64,000 nt of DNA from Galeopsis tetrahit (Eukaryota > Streptophyta > Magnoliopsida > Lamiales > Lamiaceae), in the NCBI GenBank assembly GCA_963675135.1, contig OY776125.1, forward strand, positions 22,370,565-22,434,564, written 5' to 3'. A program made the position numbers and the translations under genes. This document shows, piece after piece, positions 1 to 10,769 of this stretch. Within the stretch, counting starts at the first letter, position 1. Each line of letters opens with the position of its first letter. The notes under the pieces were generated by a model. That model ran no database searches. It saw nothing but the letters and a program-made list of their open reading frames with translations, and was not told the origin of the DNA.

Positions 1-928
1 TGCTGTAGATTAAGACGAAAAGGATAGGTCACAATGATTTATTATAACACGGCATATTGCGATTTTTTTATTTATCATGGGTATATATATTACAATTGCC
101 ACGTGACGTGAGTGGCTTCACATGTTCACACTGAATCTTAATCCACCCGAACAGTCTTCAAACCGGCCGCGCGTTTTGTTGTATGGGTTAACACGGACAA
201 ACTTGACTTGAACCTTACAGAATATATTATTGGTGATTTAAATAATTATATTCTATGAATATAATGTAATACTTTAAAATTGAATAATATTATTATAAAT
301 TAATTCATTAAATCCCGATGATAAATGCAGTAACCCTAGAAATTGATGATATCCGTCCTGATATCATAAAGATTGGAATTCAAGAGTTGACAAAGTTAAT
401 TTCATTTCCATTGAAAAATTAGAGGAAAATACAGCATGCATTTGTAGGGTTGGGACCAATTGCAGCCCCTATATATATCCTAATTAATATTTAAACAATA
501 AGAAATTAAAGGCCGGGGGTGTAAATTAAATAAATGAATTTGTATAAATGGACGGCATGTGACATTACATTCATATGCGGTCATCAAGCAAGAATTACGA
601 AAAAAAACGTGATGAAATTGTACAAGGCAACTGGAGTACAAAAATGGGTTTAAGAAACGGATGGATATAGATACACAAATACGTGTATAGTGAGAGAAAG
701 TAGGGAGAGAGAGAGAGGGGGTATGGCGGCGGGAATCTTTGTAGGCCGCGTGCCTTTTAGAGAAGCCTTCGGAGTGGTCCTAAACTCATGAGGTGTTGTC
801 CAGCTTCCACGTGTACTGCCCTTTTGCTTTTATTATTTTAAGTTTGAGCTGTATTGCATTCACTTGTGTTTGGGTATCCTACCTTAGATTTAGATGGTAA
901 CACTCCTCCATGGCCCAAATCCTTTGTA
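1..928. other. Intergenic sequence, no gene seen
   Basis: AT-rich sequence with no coding region I can support. Positions about 700-830 are less AT-rich and contain an ACGTG core (about 809), which could be promoter sequence of a gene outside the window. I see no repeat boundary here. Confidence 0.4.
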
Positions 929-1149
929 CTCTCTCCTCCGTCCGTAAAAAGTTTGCATTTGATGGAACGAAGTTTAAAGAAAAAGTGTAATAATTAGAGC
1001 ATTTAATACAATTTTGTATTTTTTTATATATAAAGTAAATAAAGTAGTTTGATTGAGTGTATGGTATGGACACAAAAAAATATTGTATGAAGGGTAAATA
1101 CGTATATATCGTGAGAGTGACTATGTAAACTTTTGAGGGATGGAGGTAG
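929..1149. mobile_element. Stowaway-type MITE
   Basis: A 221-bp element flanked by TA on both sides (927-928 and 1150-1151). The left end reads CTCTCTCCTCCGTCCGTAAA and the right end is its imperfect inverse (TTTGAGGGATGGAGGTAG). CTCCCTCCGTCC-type ends with a TA target duplication are the hallmark of Stowaway MITEs, mobilised in trans by Tc1/mariner transposases. The interior is AT-rich and non-coding. Confidence 0.8.
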
Positions 1150-1151
1150 TA

Positions 1152-2138
1152 CATATTTTCCACATTTTAACATTTCTTTTAAAAACATCTCAATATTACA
1201 TTATATGTCATCATTTTATCGAGAAAATTATAGATTTGGTACCATTAACCATAAATTTATTGATTTTTGGTCTCATAGTATTTGAATTTAGTCTCATACT
1301 ACAAAATAAGTCTTGCAAACTTGGTCCATACGAAATAGATCTTGCAAACTTAATCTCTAATGTTGCCAAAAATGCAAAATTGGTCAAATTTTTTTTAAAA
1401 TAAATAAATCAAGGTCTGCATTTTTATTTGATATTAAAATATCAAACTGTAATTTGAAATAATCCTATAATAAAATTTGATTGGTAGAATTGATTTTTGT
1501 AGGATGAAATTATATATATAAATAAATATTAAACATAATAATTATATTAATATTATTTGGTGCATTATGACTATTCTTTAACTTGATAATCTGCATAAAT
1601 GTGAGGAACCTAGCTTCTTCATATAATTTATGTTATAAATAGATTATCTATGTTTCATACATATATGATTAAATAATTTATTGTTTAATTATTATTTAGA
1701 AATATATATAGTGTTGATGGTGACAATGATGATGATGCTGGAGTTGATGAGATCGTAGAATTAATGTGCGTTTATTTTTAATTTAATTATGTCAAAAATG
1801 GATGCCCGTAGAACTTTATAAGCGCAATTATCATATAAATTTATCGTAACCTAGGAAAATATTTTTTTTTTTTAAATGACAATAACTCATTCAATTTCAT
1901 TTTATAAGGATGATTATCATATAAATTTTTGAATTATAAAGTCCATTTAGATTTTATATATTTATTAATACGGAGTATTAATTATTGTATAAATTTTATT
2001 ATATATTAATTAATAGTTAATTATTATATCAATTTAAATAATAATAATTTTTTTTTTTTTTTTTACTTTTGAGACCAATTTTGAAAAGTCTTTACTACCC
2101 TCATTTTTATGTATCATAATAATAATAATAATTTATAT
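1152..2138. other. Intergenic AT-rich sequence
   Basis: Very AT-rich sequence with homopolymer T runs (about 1861-1873 and 2049-2064). No gene or element boundary was recognised. Confidence 0.4.
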
Positions 2139-2147
2139 ATTAAAACT

Positions 2148-2371
2148 GGGTTGGTCTGCTATGGACTCGAGTGCATGTTGTGCACCTTAGTCCATGTTAC
2201 ACTTTTTGGTAAATGGTGTTGCACTTTTCAATTATTAAACTGTATAATAATATTTTTAGTAATAATTGAAAAGTCCAAGACCATTTACCAAAAAGTGTAA
2301 GTCAGTAAACTGAAAAGTGCAACATGGACTAGGGTGCACAACATGCACTCGAGTGCATACTAGACTTTACC
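2148..2371. mobile_element. TIR-C hairpin MITE, copy 1 (9-bp TSD)
   Basis: A 224-bp element bounded by a perfect 9-bp direct repeat, attaaaact (2139-2147 and 2372-2380). The ends are inverted repeats around TATGNACTCGAGTGCATG followed by TTGTGCAC. Almost the whole element folds on itself, because the inner arms (GTTGCACTTTTCAATTATTA and its inverse) flank a short AT-rich loop. There is no coding capacity. A 9-bp target duplication suggests mobilisation by a Mutator-like transposase. Other copies lie at 17059, 32525 and 38555. Confidence 0.85.
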
Positions 2372-2610
2372 ATTAAAACTCGTGTTCAAAAGTTATGAGT
2401 TTTTAAGTAAAGAACGTAAGGAGTAATATTTGTATTGGTTGTGGATTATGTAGGATTTTTTTGGACTTTCAAAGTTTGGGGTATTCAATTCGAATTTTAA
2501 AAAGTCTTTCAAAATTTTGAGGTATTCAATACGGATTTTAAAATGTCTTTAAAAATCTTCAGATATTCAACAGTATTCTCTCAGATAACTCTAAAGATAA
2601 AATATCAGAA

Positions 2611-2760
2611 GTAGGGATGACAATATTGACCCGACCCACGGATTCCCACCCCACCCGCGAGCTTTGGGTCAGGTCGGATCCGCCCCTTATTGAGTATGGA
2701 TCGGATCTGGATCTTATGCCCGAAACCGTGGGTATTTGACCCGCCCCAAATTAATATAGG
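2611..2760. repeat. Fragment of a dispersed repeat rich in GGGTCGGG-type motifs
   Basis: The segment begins TAGGGATGACAAT and continues with CCCGACCC/GGGTCGG-like words, a composition common in short hAT-type repeats of plant intergenic DNA. A matching right end was not found; the Athila-like element starts 140 bp further on. A similar inverted terminus, ATTGTCATCCCTA, occurs near 49931. Confidence 0.35.
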
Positions 2761-2895
2761 AGTATAAATACTTTATATATATATATATACTTTTTATATA
2801 TTTTTTTTTATTTGTAAAATACTTTATATAATATATATAATATTAATTTTTTAAAAAATAGTTCACATTTAAAAAAAAAACTAATCGCATCAATA

Positions 2896-3349
2896 TGATT
2901 CACGTATTTAACAACTCTAAAATACACGACCGCAAGTATACGGTGTATATTGTAGCGAAGTAAGTACGAGATCGATCCCACATAAAGGTATAGTGTAAAA
3001 ATGTAGTTTGTTGACGGAATTCTAAATAGACGGCGATCGAAAAGTTTTGAAGTATGAAATTACCCCTAATTATCTACCAAGTGTCACAAATAGACAATTA
3101 AAAGAGTAATAAAGAAGTCGATCAATTAACATGCAAATCAATAAACGAGACGGAAACGAATGAAAACTCACGTATGAGAAGATAGGTTCTAAAGCATATT
3201 CAATACTAATGAATCCATCTATGATTAATAATCTACTCAAGTGGTGTTGTGCATTTTTCTATAAGATTGATCACATAATAATGAATTAAAAGTTTCTTCA
3301 ATCACAGTAATCCAAAGGAAATATCACACAACTTAGTATCCCTACCTAA
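2896..3349 (-). repeat. Truncated 3' LTR of the deleted Athila-like element
   Basis: This 454-bp stretch matches 7665-8117 of the 5' LTR almost base for base, starting tgattcacgtatttaac. The match stops at cctacctaa, where sequence passes directly into the reverse-complemented RNase H reading frame. The stop marks the breakpoint of the internal deletion. Confidence 0.9.
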
Positions 3350-4465
3350 TATGCTCTAAACTTGTCAAAGCTATAGATCACGGCTAGCATCTCATTCTCC
3401 GTTGTGGTGTAATTCTTTTGATCCGGATTCAAGGTCTTGCTTGCATAGTAGATCACACGAAAGAGATTGTCTCTCTTTTGACCCAAAGCTACTCCAATGG
3501 CATAATCACTAGCATCACACATGACCTCAAACGGTTGACTCCAATCGGGTGTCACCAACACGGGAGCTTTGATCAAAGCCTCCTTCAATATCTCAAATGA
3601 CTTCACACACTTCTCTCTAAAGATGAAAGTGACCCCTTTTTCCAACAATGAACACATGGACTTGGCTATTTTTGAAAAATCTTTGATAAAACTTCTATAA
3701 AATCCGGCATGCCCAAGGAAACTTCTCACCGCCTTCTCATTGGTCGGTGGAGGTAACTTCTCAATTGCCACAATCTTTGCTCTATCCACCTCAAGTCCCT
3801 TAGCCGAAACCTTGTGCCCAAGCACAATTCCTTCCTTCACCATTAAATGACATTTCTCCCAATTGAGCACCAAGTTAGTATCTATGCATCTTTGCAAAAC
3901 ACAAGAGAGGGTACGTAGACATGTATCAAAACAATAACCAAATACGGAAAAATCATCCATATACACCTCCATTATGTTTTCAATCATGCCATGAAAAATA
4001 GCCATCATACATCGTTGAAAGGTGGCGGGGGCATTACACAATCCAAATGACATTCTCCTAAAAGCAAAAGTACCATAAGGGCAAGTAAAAGTTGATTTCT
4101 CTTGGTCCTTGGGATCAATCAAAATTTGATTATATCCCGAGTAACCATCGAGAAAGCAATAATACTCGTATCCCGCCATCCTATCCAACATTTGATCAAT
4201 AAAAGGCAAAGGGAAATGATCTTTCCTAGTGGCATTATTCAACATACGATAATCAATGCATACTCTCCACCCCCACAATGGTCCTAGTGGCAATTGCCTC
4301 TAAAGCTTTGGTTGTAACAATAGTCATGCCCCCCTTCTTAGGTACCACTTGTGTTGGACTCACCCACTCACTATCACTTATGGGGAAAATTATGTCATTA
4401 TCTAACCACTTCAACACCTCTTTTCTTACTACCTCTTGCATGATGGGATTCAATCTTCTTTGACC
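3350..4465 (-). pseudogene. Reverse transcriptase / RNase H remnant (Athila-like pol)
   Basis: The polymerase part of the deleted element lies in the same orientation as gag. An in-frame TAA (4466-4468) separates it from the gag-protease frame. A one-base change in a G run near 4275 then shifts the frame: upstream reads up to PTQVVPKKGG and downstream resumes with WRVCIDYRMLNNATRKDHF. Visible RT motifs include FPLPFIDQM, FGLCNAPATFQRCM and the catalytic YMDD box. The start of the RNase H domain (FEVMCDASDYAIG) is present. The frame ends abruptly after FDKFRAY at the junction with the LTR, so most of RNase H and all of integrase are missing. It is a dead coding remnant. Confidence 0.9.
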
Positions 4466-7400
4466 TTAGGCTTTAGGTTTAATAGAATCATCTAGTCTAA
4501 TTTTATGCATGCAAATATGAGTCGGTATACCCTTCAAATCCGAAATATCCCAACCAATAGCCGATTTATAAGTTCTAAGCACCCTAAGCAATTTTTTTAA
4601 CTCAAGCTCATACAAGTGTGAAGAAACAATAACGGGAAAGAGGTCACCTTGTTCGACATATGCATATCTCAAGTGATCCGGAAGTGGTTTCAAGTCTAGC
4701 TTCCTCCCTTTCTCTTGAGCTTTCAGTTCCTCCTTAGCTTCATCCTTTGGTGCCTCCAACGAGAAACATGAGGGCCAAGTGTCAAGATTTTTGTTAGAAA
4801 ATCTTTGACACTCTTCAAGTAACCCCCCCCCCCCCCCAAACTTGGCTTCTCGTCGTATCTCCATGAATTTATCCTCCTTCTTGATCGGGAGCTCCTTCAA
4901 AACATCAAGAGAACACATGTATTCAAACAATTCTATATCATCAAGTTCATCATAATTAAAATCAAAAGGGATAAGAGAAGGTGAAGTAAGAGAGTTTCTT
5001 ATGCAAAAGTCAAGTGGATCCTTTGAAGTGCTCTTCTCCATATGCATATCCACACAAGCTTGAACAATATTGATCATGTTGCACTCGAAAACCTCATCCT
5101 CATCATCCCTAAACTTGATGGCCTTGTAGATGTTGAACAAGACTTTCTCATTGTTCACTTGAAGCTCTAACTCCCCTTTCCTCACATTTATGATAGCCCC
5201 ACCGGTTTCCAAAAATGGCCTTCCCAAGATCAATGAAATGTACTTATCCTCCTCCATATCCAAAACTACAAAGTCCACCGGGAAAATGAACTTGTCAACC
5301 TTAACCAACATATCTTCTACTATACCCAATGGGTATGTCATGGATATATCCGCCAATTGAAGGCTCATTGTGGTTGGTGTAAGCTTCCCCAAACCAAGAG
5401 TTTTGAAAATAGACAAAGGCATAAGATTTATGCTAGCTCCCAAATCACACAAAGCTCGAAATGTACCTCCATCCCCGATGACACGTGGTAAGGTGAAAGA
5501 TCTGGGGTCTCTAAGTTTTTTAGGTAACTTGGCTTGAATAATCGAGCCACACTCCTCGATCAAATGCACTGTTTCGTACTCCATCATCTTCCTCTTGTTT
5601 GACATTATTTCCTTTAGGAATTTGGAGTAGTGGGGCGTTTGCTCAAGTGCTTCGGCAAATGGGATGTTAATATGAATCTTCTTGAACATATCCACGAACT
5701 CGGCAAATTTGTGGTCCAAACCCTTTTTCTTCAATCTTTGGGGGTATGGAAGAGGTACTTCATGCTTTCCTTTGTCTTGAGGAGGGATTGCCTCCTCACT
5801 CTTCTTCTCCCCTTTTTTTTCTTCTTCCCTCATTATCTCATCTTGCCTTTCTTTCTCATGCTCTTCTTCCTTGTCAACACCCTTTGGTGCACTCACCATT
5901 TCCTCCTCTTGTGGCATCTTTGGCCCCTCATAGCTTGTCCCACTCCTTAGTTTGATGGCCTTGCATTGTTCCTTGGGGTTAAGCTCCGTGTTTGAAGGAA
6001 ATTGCTCCGGAGTATGTTGACTTCCAACGACATTAGAGAGTTGGCTCATTCGCTTCTCCATGGCTTTCATGTTGTTTTCTACATTTTTGATCATTTCCCC
6101 TTGTTCATCAAGTCTTTGCCATATCTTTGTCGCATTATTCTTAGTCTCTCTCACGAAATTTTTGGTTTCCCCCATGAATGCGCCAAACATGTCTTCCAAC
6201 GATAACTTTGATGAGGATTCCACAATTGCACCATCTCTCACGTTGAAATTCGGTGGTGGTTGGATAGCATTCCTCGGATTGGCATAAGAGAAGTTCTCAT
6301 GATGCCTCAAATTCGGATGGTATTGGTTTGGATTGGGAGGACTCTCACGGGTTTGCCTCTCGTTCCACCCCCTTTCTCTAAAGTTCCTTTGGTTGTTCAT
6401 ATAGTGGGACTCTTCATATTGCTCATCACTAGGTCCCACTAATGCATTGGCCTTCATTAGAGAAGTCAACTTATCCATCTTGTTGGACAAAGTTGCAAAA
6501 TCTTCCGATTCTTGAGTTGAAGCAATCTTTCGGTTTTGTCTTCTTTCGGATGGCCATTGATTTCCGTTCTTGGTCATCTCTTCCAAAAGAACATACCCCT
6601 CTTCCGTTGTTTTCCCCAATAATGACCCTCCTCCGGCCGAGGCATCCACCATTCCTCTCGTTCGGTGGTCCATTCCATTGTAGAAGTAGCAAATAAGTTG
6701 GTCTCGTGAGAAACCATGTTGTGGGCGACTTCTAATCAAATCTTTGAAGCGCTCCCATGCTTCGGCCAAAGAATCATCATCATCTTGCCTAAATGAAGAT
6801 ATCTCCCCTCGGATTTGGATAGTCTTGCTCGGAGGGAAATACTTCATTAAAAATGCATCAACAAGGTCGGCCCAATTTTCAATGGTCCTCAAGTCAAGAG
6901 AGAGATACCATTGCTTTGCTCGGTCCCAAAGTGAGAAGGGGAAAAGTTGCAAACGGATGTAATCTTGAGGAACACGGTTGATCTTAATCGTTCCACTTAA
7001 CTCGAGGAATTGAGACAAGTGGAGGTTAGGATCCTCCTTAGATAGCCCACCAAATTGATTGTTTTGGACCATGACTATCAAAGCCGGCTTGAGTTCGAAG
7101 TTGTGTGCATCCACGGGTTCCTGACCCGCTCCTCCATATGGCTTTGGAATAGGACGAAAGTGGTCTCTCAAGACTCTTTGTGGTTCCTCATCCTCCCTTA
7201 GCCTTCCATCTCTTTGCACACCAATATTTTCTCCAACTCTCCGGCGAAAGTTGTCCCTTAACACTCTTTGAGGTCGGTTACCTCCATTCCCATTTGGTTC
7301 CTCAACTCCTTCCACTCCTTGATTCTCAACCTCCTCATCGACCTCTTCAACGATTATATTTTCTCTTCTATTCATACTTTCCAACTCACTTCTTCTCCTT

Positions 7401-7486
7401 TCGGCGTTCCTTCTTTGACAATTGGCTTCGATCTCCGGATGTAATGGTAACACTTCTTGTTGGTTCCTCCTAGATCGTGTGATCAT
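4466..7486 (-). CDS. Gag-protease polyprotein of the Athila-like element
   Basis: An open frame of 1006 codons begins at ATG (MITRSRRNQQEVLP). A basic, Glu-rich N-terminus is followed by the retrotransposon gag domain at roughly residues 150-290 (for example DRAKQWYLSLDLRTIENW). Next come a Glu/Lys-rich linker, the conserved LRSGTSYEGPK segment (about 510), and a retropepsin-like protease around residues 660-760 with LCDLGASINLMP as its active-site loop and ILGRPFLETGGA as its second conserved motif. I see no CCHC zinc knuckle. A long C run on the plus strand (near 4827-4839) encodes polyglycine. The protein is about 80 percent similar by eye to the one at 41572-44181. The protein would form virus-like particles, but its downstream pol is defective. 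Confidence 0.9.
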   Translation of the reverse strand: MITRSRRNQQEVLPLHPEIEANCQRRNAERRRSELESMNRRENIIVEEVDEEVENQGVEGVEEPNGNGGNRPQRVLRDNFRRRVGENIGVQRDGRLREDEEPQRVLRDHFRPIPKPYGGAGQEPVDAHNFELKPALIVMVQNNQFGGLSKEDPNLHLSQFLELSGTIKINRVPQDYIRLQLFPFSLWDRAKQWYLSLDLRTIENWADLVDAFLMKYFPPSKTIQIRGEISSFRQDDDDSLAEAWERFKDLIRSRPQHGFSRDQLICYFYNGMDHRTRGMVDASAGGGSLLGKTTEEGYVLLEEMTKNGNQWPSERRQNRKIASTQESEDFATLSNKMDKLTSLMKANALVGPSDEQYEESHYMNNQRNFRERGWNERQTRESPPNPNQYHPNLRHHENFSYANPRNAIQPPPNFNVRDGAIVESSSKLSLEDMFGAFMGETKNFVRETKNNATKIWQRLDEQGEMIKNVENNMKAMEKRMSQLSNVVGSQHTPEQFPSNTELNPKEQCKAIKLRSGTSYEGPKMPQEEEMVSAPKGVDKEEEHEKERQDEIMREEEKKGEKKSEEAIPPQDKGKHEVPLPYPQRLKKKGLDHKFAEFVDMFKKIHINIPFAEALEQTPHYSKFLKEIMSNKRKMMEYETVHLIEECGSIIQAKLPKKLRDPRSFTLPRVIGDGGTFRALCDLGASINLMPLSIFKTLGLGKLTPTTMSLQLADISMTYPLGIVEDMLVKVDKFIFPVDFVVLDMEEDKYISLILGRPFLETGGAIINVRKGELELQVNNEKVLFNIYKAIKFRDDEDEVFECNMINIVQACVDMHMEKSTSKDPLDFCIRNSLTSPSLIPFDFNYDELDDIELFEYMCSLDVLKELPIKKEDKFMEIRREAKFGGGGGLLEECQRFSNKNLDTWPSCFSLEAPKDEAKEELKAQEKGRKLDLKPLPDHLRYAYVEQGDLFPVIVSSHLYELELKKLLRVLRTYKSAIGWDISDLKGIPTHICMHKIRLDDSIKPKA

Positions 7487-7640
7487 AAACCATGTCTATC
7501 AAAAGATCAAACGAGAGTGAGAATTGCAAATAAGATCAAAACAACAAACATAAATATTTTTGGAATTTTCGAAAATAAGGAAAGCAAGTAAAGTGTCTAG
7601 ACTAAAACTCTATCAACCTACACTCAAGAACTATAAAACC

Positions 7641-7658
7641 TCCCCGACAACGGCGCCA
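7641..7658 (-). other. Primer binding site (tRNA-Asp type)
   Basis: On the minus strand it reads TGGCGCCGTTGTCGGGGA, complementary to the 3' end of plant tRNA-Asp with one mismatch. It lies 6 bp inside the 5' LTR, the normal place for initiation of minus-strand cDNA. Confidence 0.85.
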
Positions 7659-8658
7659 TAGAATTGATTCACGTATTTAACAACTCTAAAATACACGACC
7701 GCAAGTATACGGTGTATATTGTAGCGAAGTAAGTACGAGGTCGATCCCACAGGGAGGTATAGTGTAAAAATGTAGTTTGTTGACGGAATTCTAAATAGAC
7801 GGCGATCGAAAGTTTTGAAGTATGAAATTGCCCCTAATTATCTACCGAGTGTCACAAATAGACAATTAAAAGAGTAATAAAGAAGTCGATCAATTAACAT
7901 GCAAATCAATAAACGAGACAGAAACGAATGAAAACTCACGTATGAGAAGATAGGTTCTAAAGCATATGCAATACTAATGAATACATCTATGATTAATAAT
8001 CTACTCAAGTGGTGTTGTGCATTTTTCTATAAGATTGATCACATAATAATGAATTACAAGTTTCTTCAATCCAAGTAATCCAAAGGAAATATCACACAAC
8101 TTAGTATCCCTACCTAAATTGCACAATAAAACTCAATCAAGCTCCTAGGATCATCACACATCTTCCTTATCATTGATCATCTTTGAATCTCACAATAAAA
8201 TTAGGTCAAATGCTTGCAATCAATTAATCAAAGTAGATTTCTCAACCTAATTTAATTAACTAAGATTAACATATCACCATTGTACACTAATGATATGTTT
8301 TGCAATAAAAATCAAGCATCCAAATAGAATTAAGCCACACAAACACCAAATAAGCAAAACATTAATTCATAAACTTCAACAAGAGTATTTACATAGCCCT
8401 AGAACCAAAAATGTTCTAGCCAAGAACCAACATAATCAAATTGCAAAATCCAAAGAAATAACTAAAGAAAAAGAGAGAGAAATAAAAAGCTTAGTCTAAA
8501 ATGTGATGGGGAATGAAAATTCCAAGCTATTGGTGGTCTCCTTGCTTGATTTGATGAAGAATTGAAGAAAATATGTCCCAATCACCTTCAATTGTGTGTT
8601 ACTATGTGTGGAATTTGAGAATTTGGGGGAGAGTACCAATGGTTTTAAGAATGAGGTC

Positions 8659-8666
8659 TTATATAG
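8659..8666 (-). promoter_or_regulatory. TATA box of the 5' LTR
   Basis: On the minus strand it reads ACTATATAAG, just after CCCTACCCCAAC. The same CCCTACCCCAACACTATA context precedes the TATA box in both LTRs of the second family (40403 and 46638), which supports it as the real core promoter. Confidence 0.65.
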
Positions 8667-8752
8667 TGTTGGGGTAGGGCTTAAGGATGAAAATTGCACT
8701 TAAGTCCTTGGAAATTGGACAAAATATGCAAAAACCATCGAGAGCAGGGGTG

Positions 8753-9084
8753 ACTCGGCCGAGTGGGAGCAACTCGGCCGAGTTGGAGTGTTAGTTTGAG
8801 AGGGATTTTCTTCATGACTCGGCCGAGTGAAGTAACTGGACCGAGTGATTTAATTCTTCCAGTAGCTGCCTCGTCCCACGACTTGGTCGAGTTGTCCCAC
8901 TCGGCCGAGTGGTAATTGATTATAGTGTCTAAGTTTTGCCTCGGGACTCGGCCGAGTTACCCCACTCGGGCGAGTGATAAAAAGTTCCAGTAGCTAGGGC
9001 CCTTCAGCAACTCGGCCGAGTGACCAATCTTTCCAGATTCTGGTCCTCGATCTGACTCGGTCGAGTTTGGGCACTCGGCCGAGT
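8753..9084. repeat. Array of 12-bp palindromes ACTCGGCCGAGT in the LTR
   Basis: About eleven copies of ACTCGGCCGAGT, some with one or two changes (for example actcgggcgagt, acttggtcgagt), are scattered at irregular 20-50 bp intervals. The intervening sequence is not repeated. The array ends 86 bp before the TATA box. The second LTR family has GCCCGGCCGGGC in the same position. Function is unknown; dyad protein-binding sites or RNA hairpins are possibilities. Confidence 0.9.
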
Positions 9085-9386
9085 TGCACTCTGGTTTTGT
9101 TTTGTGCATAACTTTTGCTTCCGACCTCCAATCGACTTGATCTTTTTGGCCACTCCATCCCATTTTTCGAGACGAACTCAACGGTGCACTCCTCTCTTTG
9201 ATCCCGTAAAGTATGGTTGGTGTTTTGCTCCAAATTCCATCGTATTTCCTACAAAATCGACAAAACACAACATTTCCCTCATTTTGGCTCAAATCATCAT
9301 ATTTACACCAAAAACCAATGAAATCCACATCAAAATACACTTCACATGTGCCTCTAAAGTGTGTAAATTCCTCCTGAATCACAATA

Positions 9387-10761
9387 CCGGAGTTTATGAA
9401 AATTTACGTAAATCAATAAAAAAAATATATTCCACAATCCTATCAAGTTTATGAAAATCTATATAAATCAATAAAAAAAAGTTAGTCTGACTCTGTATAG
9501 ACTCTATGGATTTTATAAATCCACGTACTTTTTAAAATCCTAAAAAATCCAATAGAATCTCAATTAAATATAATTCAATAAGTTTGAGTACTAATTTTAA
9601 ATTTAGTCAAGATAGATTATACATTTTAATTTCGGTCAAATAAATTAAATTTTAAAATTAATCTTTGAAATGATCTCCCGTGCACACTAATCCACGCCTT
9701 GGAGACCACTCAAACAATATATATAAATCGAAGCAAATTTTTAATCAAAGGTAACCGCAGCCCAGCGGTTACCAATGTGCTTGACCTTTTTTACCAAATA
9801 ATTTTAACATAACTAAAATTACCACTTTTTTTTATCACATTTCAATAAGAATAATAAAATTACCAATTTTTAATAATAAAAAAATAAAACAAATCTTTAA
9901 TCCCTAAAGTGTTGTTTGGTTAGGGATGGTGGTGGATGAGATGGGGATGGAGATTATAAAAATATGGATGAGGGTAATCCATGAATAGTGATTGAATAAA
10001 AATTGTGTTTGAATTGAGATTGAAAAATAGGTGTGGATTGAGAACTTTACGTTAAATCAAGTAGGAGAGAGAATAAATGTGTGGAAGAAAGTAGGAGAGA
10101 GAATAAATGTGTGGAAGAAAAATAAGAGAGAGAATGAGTGATTAAAAAAAAAAAAAAATGATGTGATTGTATAAAAATAGGTATGTAGATGTATTATAGG
10201 GGTGGATGGGTATTTGAATGTGTATTTGGATGGAATGAGGGATGACCCACAAAATAAATCAAATCTTTAATCCTATTCCGTCCCACAAAAAAGTTGGGCA
10301 CGTCTCACCCTATCTACACTAATGTTGTCCCTCACTAGTCACCACCCCTTCTCGTTTAGCCTCTTAACGACCTCCTGCTTCTTTCACAAAAAGTTACAAT
10401 TTGTGTCATTTGTATCTTTATCTTCTGTGCATGGTAGATGTTTGCTTGTATTTGAGATTGTGATTTATAAAAAAACTGGTATGTTTAGTAGAAAAAATAG
10501 GTGTATCAACAAATTTCGATTATAATTCAAATGGAAATTAATCGATAATTTAAGTTAGGATAACATTCAATTATTAACACAATACGTACAATTGGTTTCA
10601 TAATGAAAATTTTAATTATTTCAATTTTAAAATTTCAATTTTAAAATTGATCTAACCGACTGATGCTCATACGGTAAATTACCGTAAATATTCAAATACA
10701 CTCTTATCATATACAGTATAATAAAAGCTCCAAAGAACTTTCAAGTGAAGAACTCACCATA
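9387..10761. other. Intergenic sequence with a short tandem duplication
   Basis: AT-rich sequence without a supported gene. A unit containing GTAGGAGAGAGAATAAATGT is repeated at about 10062-10122. The words AAATCTTTAATCC occur at about 9893 and 10260 on either side of a G-rich segment (about 9910-10257) that may be a degraded MITE, but I could not define its ends. Confidence 0.4.
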
Positions 10762-10769
10762 TCCTCGAT

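Larger units (their letters stand above)
2896..9381 (-). mobile_element. Athila-like Ty3/gypsy retrotransposon with a large internal deletion
   Basis: The element is on the minus strand. Its 5' LTR is 7665-9381, the PBS 7641-7658, gag-protease 4466-7486, the RT/RNase H remnant 3350-4465, and the truncated 3' LTR 2896-3349. A perfect 5-bp duplication, caata (2891-2895 and 9382-9386), shows that both outer ends are original. Therefore the missing RNase H end, integrase, 3' polypurine tract and 5' part of the 3' LTR were lost after insertion. Lineage is inferred from the RT signature RKDHFPLPFIDQM, the tRNA-Asp-type PBS and the gag/protease layout. It cannot move on its own because pol is truncated and interrupted. 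Confidence 0.9.
7665..9381 (-). repeat. 5' LTR of the Athila-like element
   Basis: A 1717-bp LTR reads TGATTCAGG...GTGAATCA on the minus strand (TG...CA ends). Its first 70 bp are clearly homologous to the LTR start at 39682. The region corresponding to U3 carries the palindrome array at 8753-9084 and a TATA box at 8659-8666. Confidence 0.9.
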
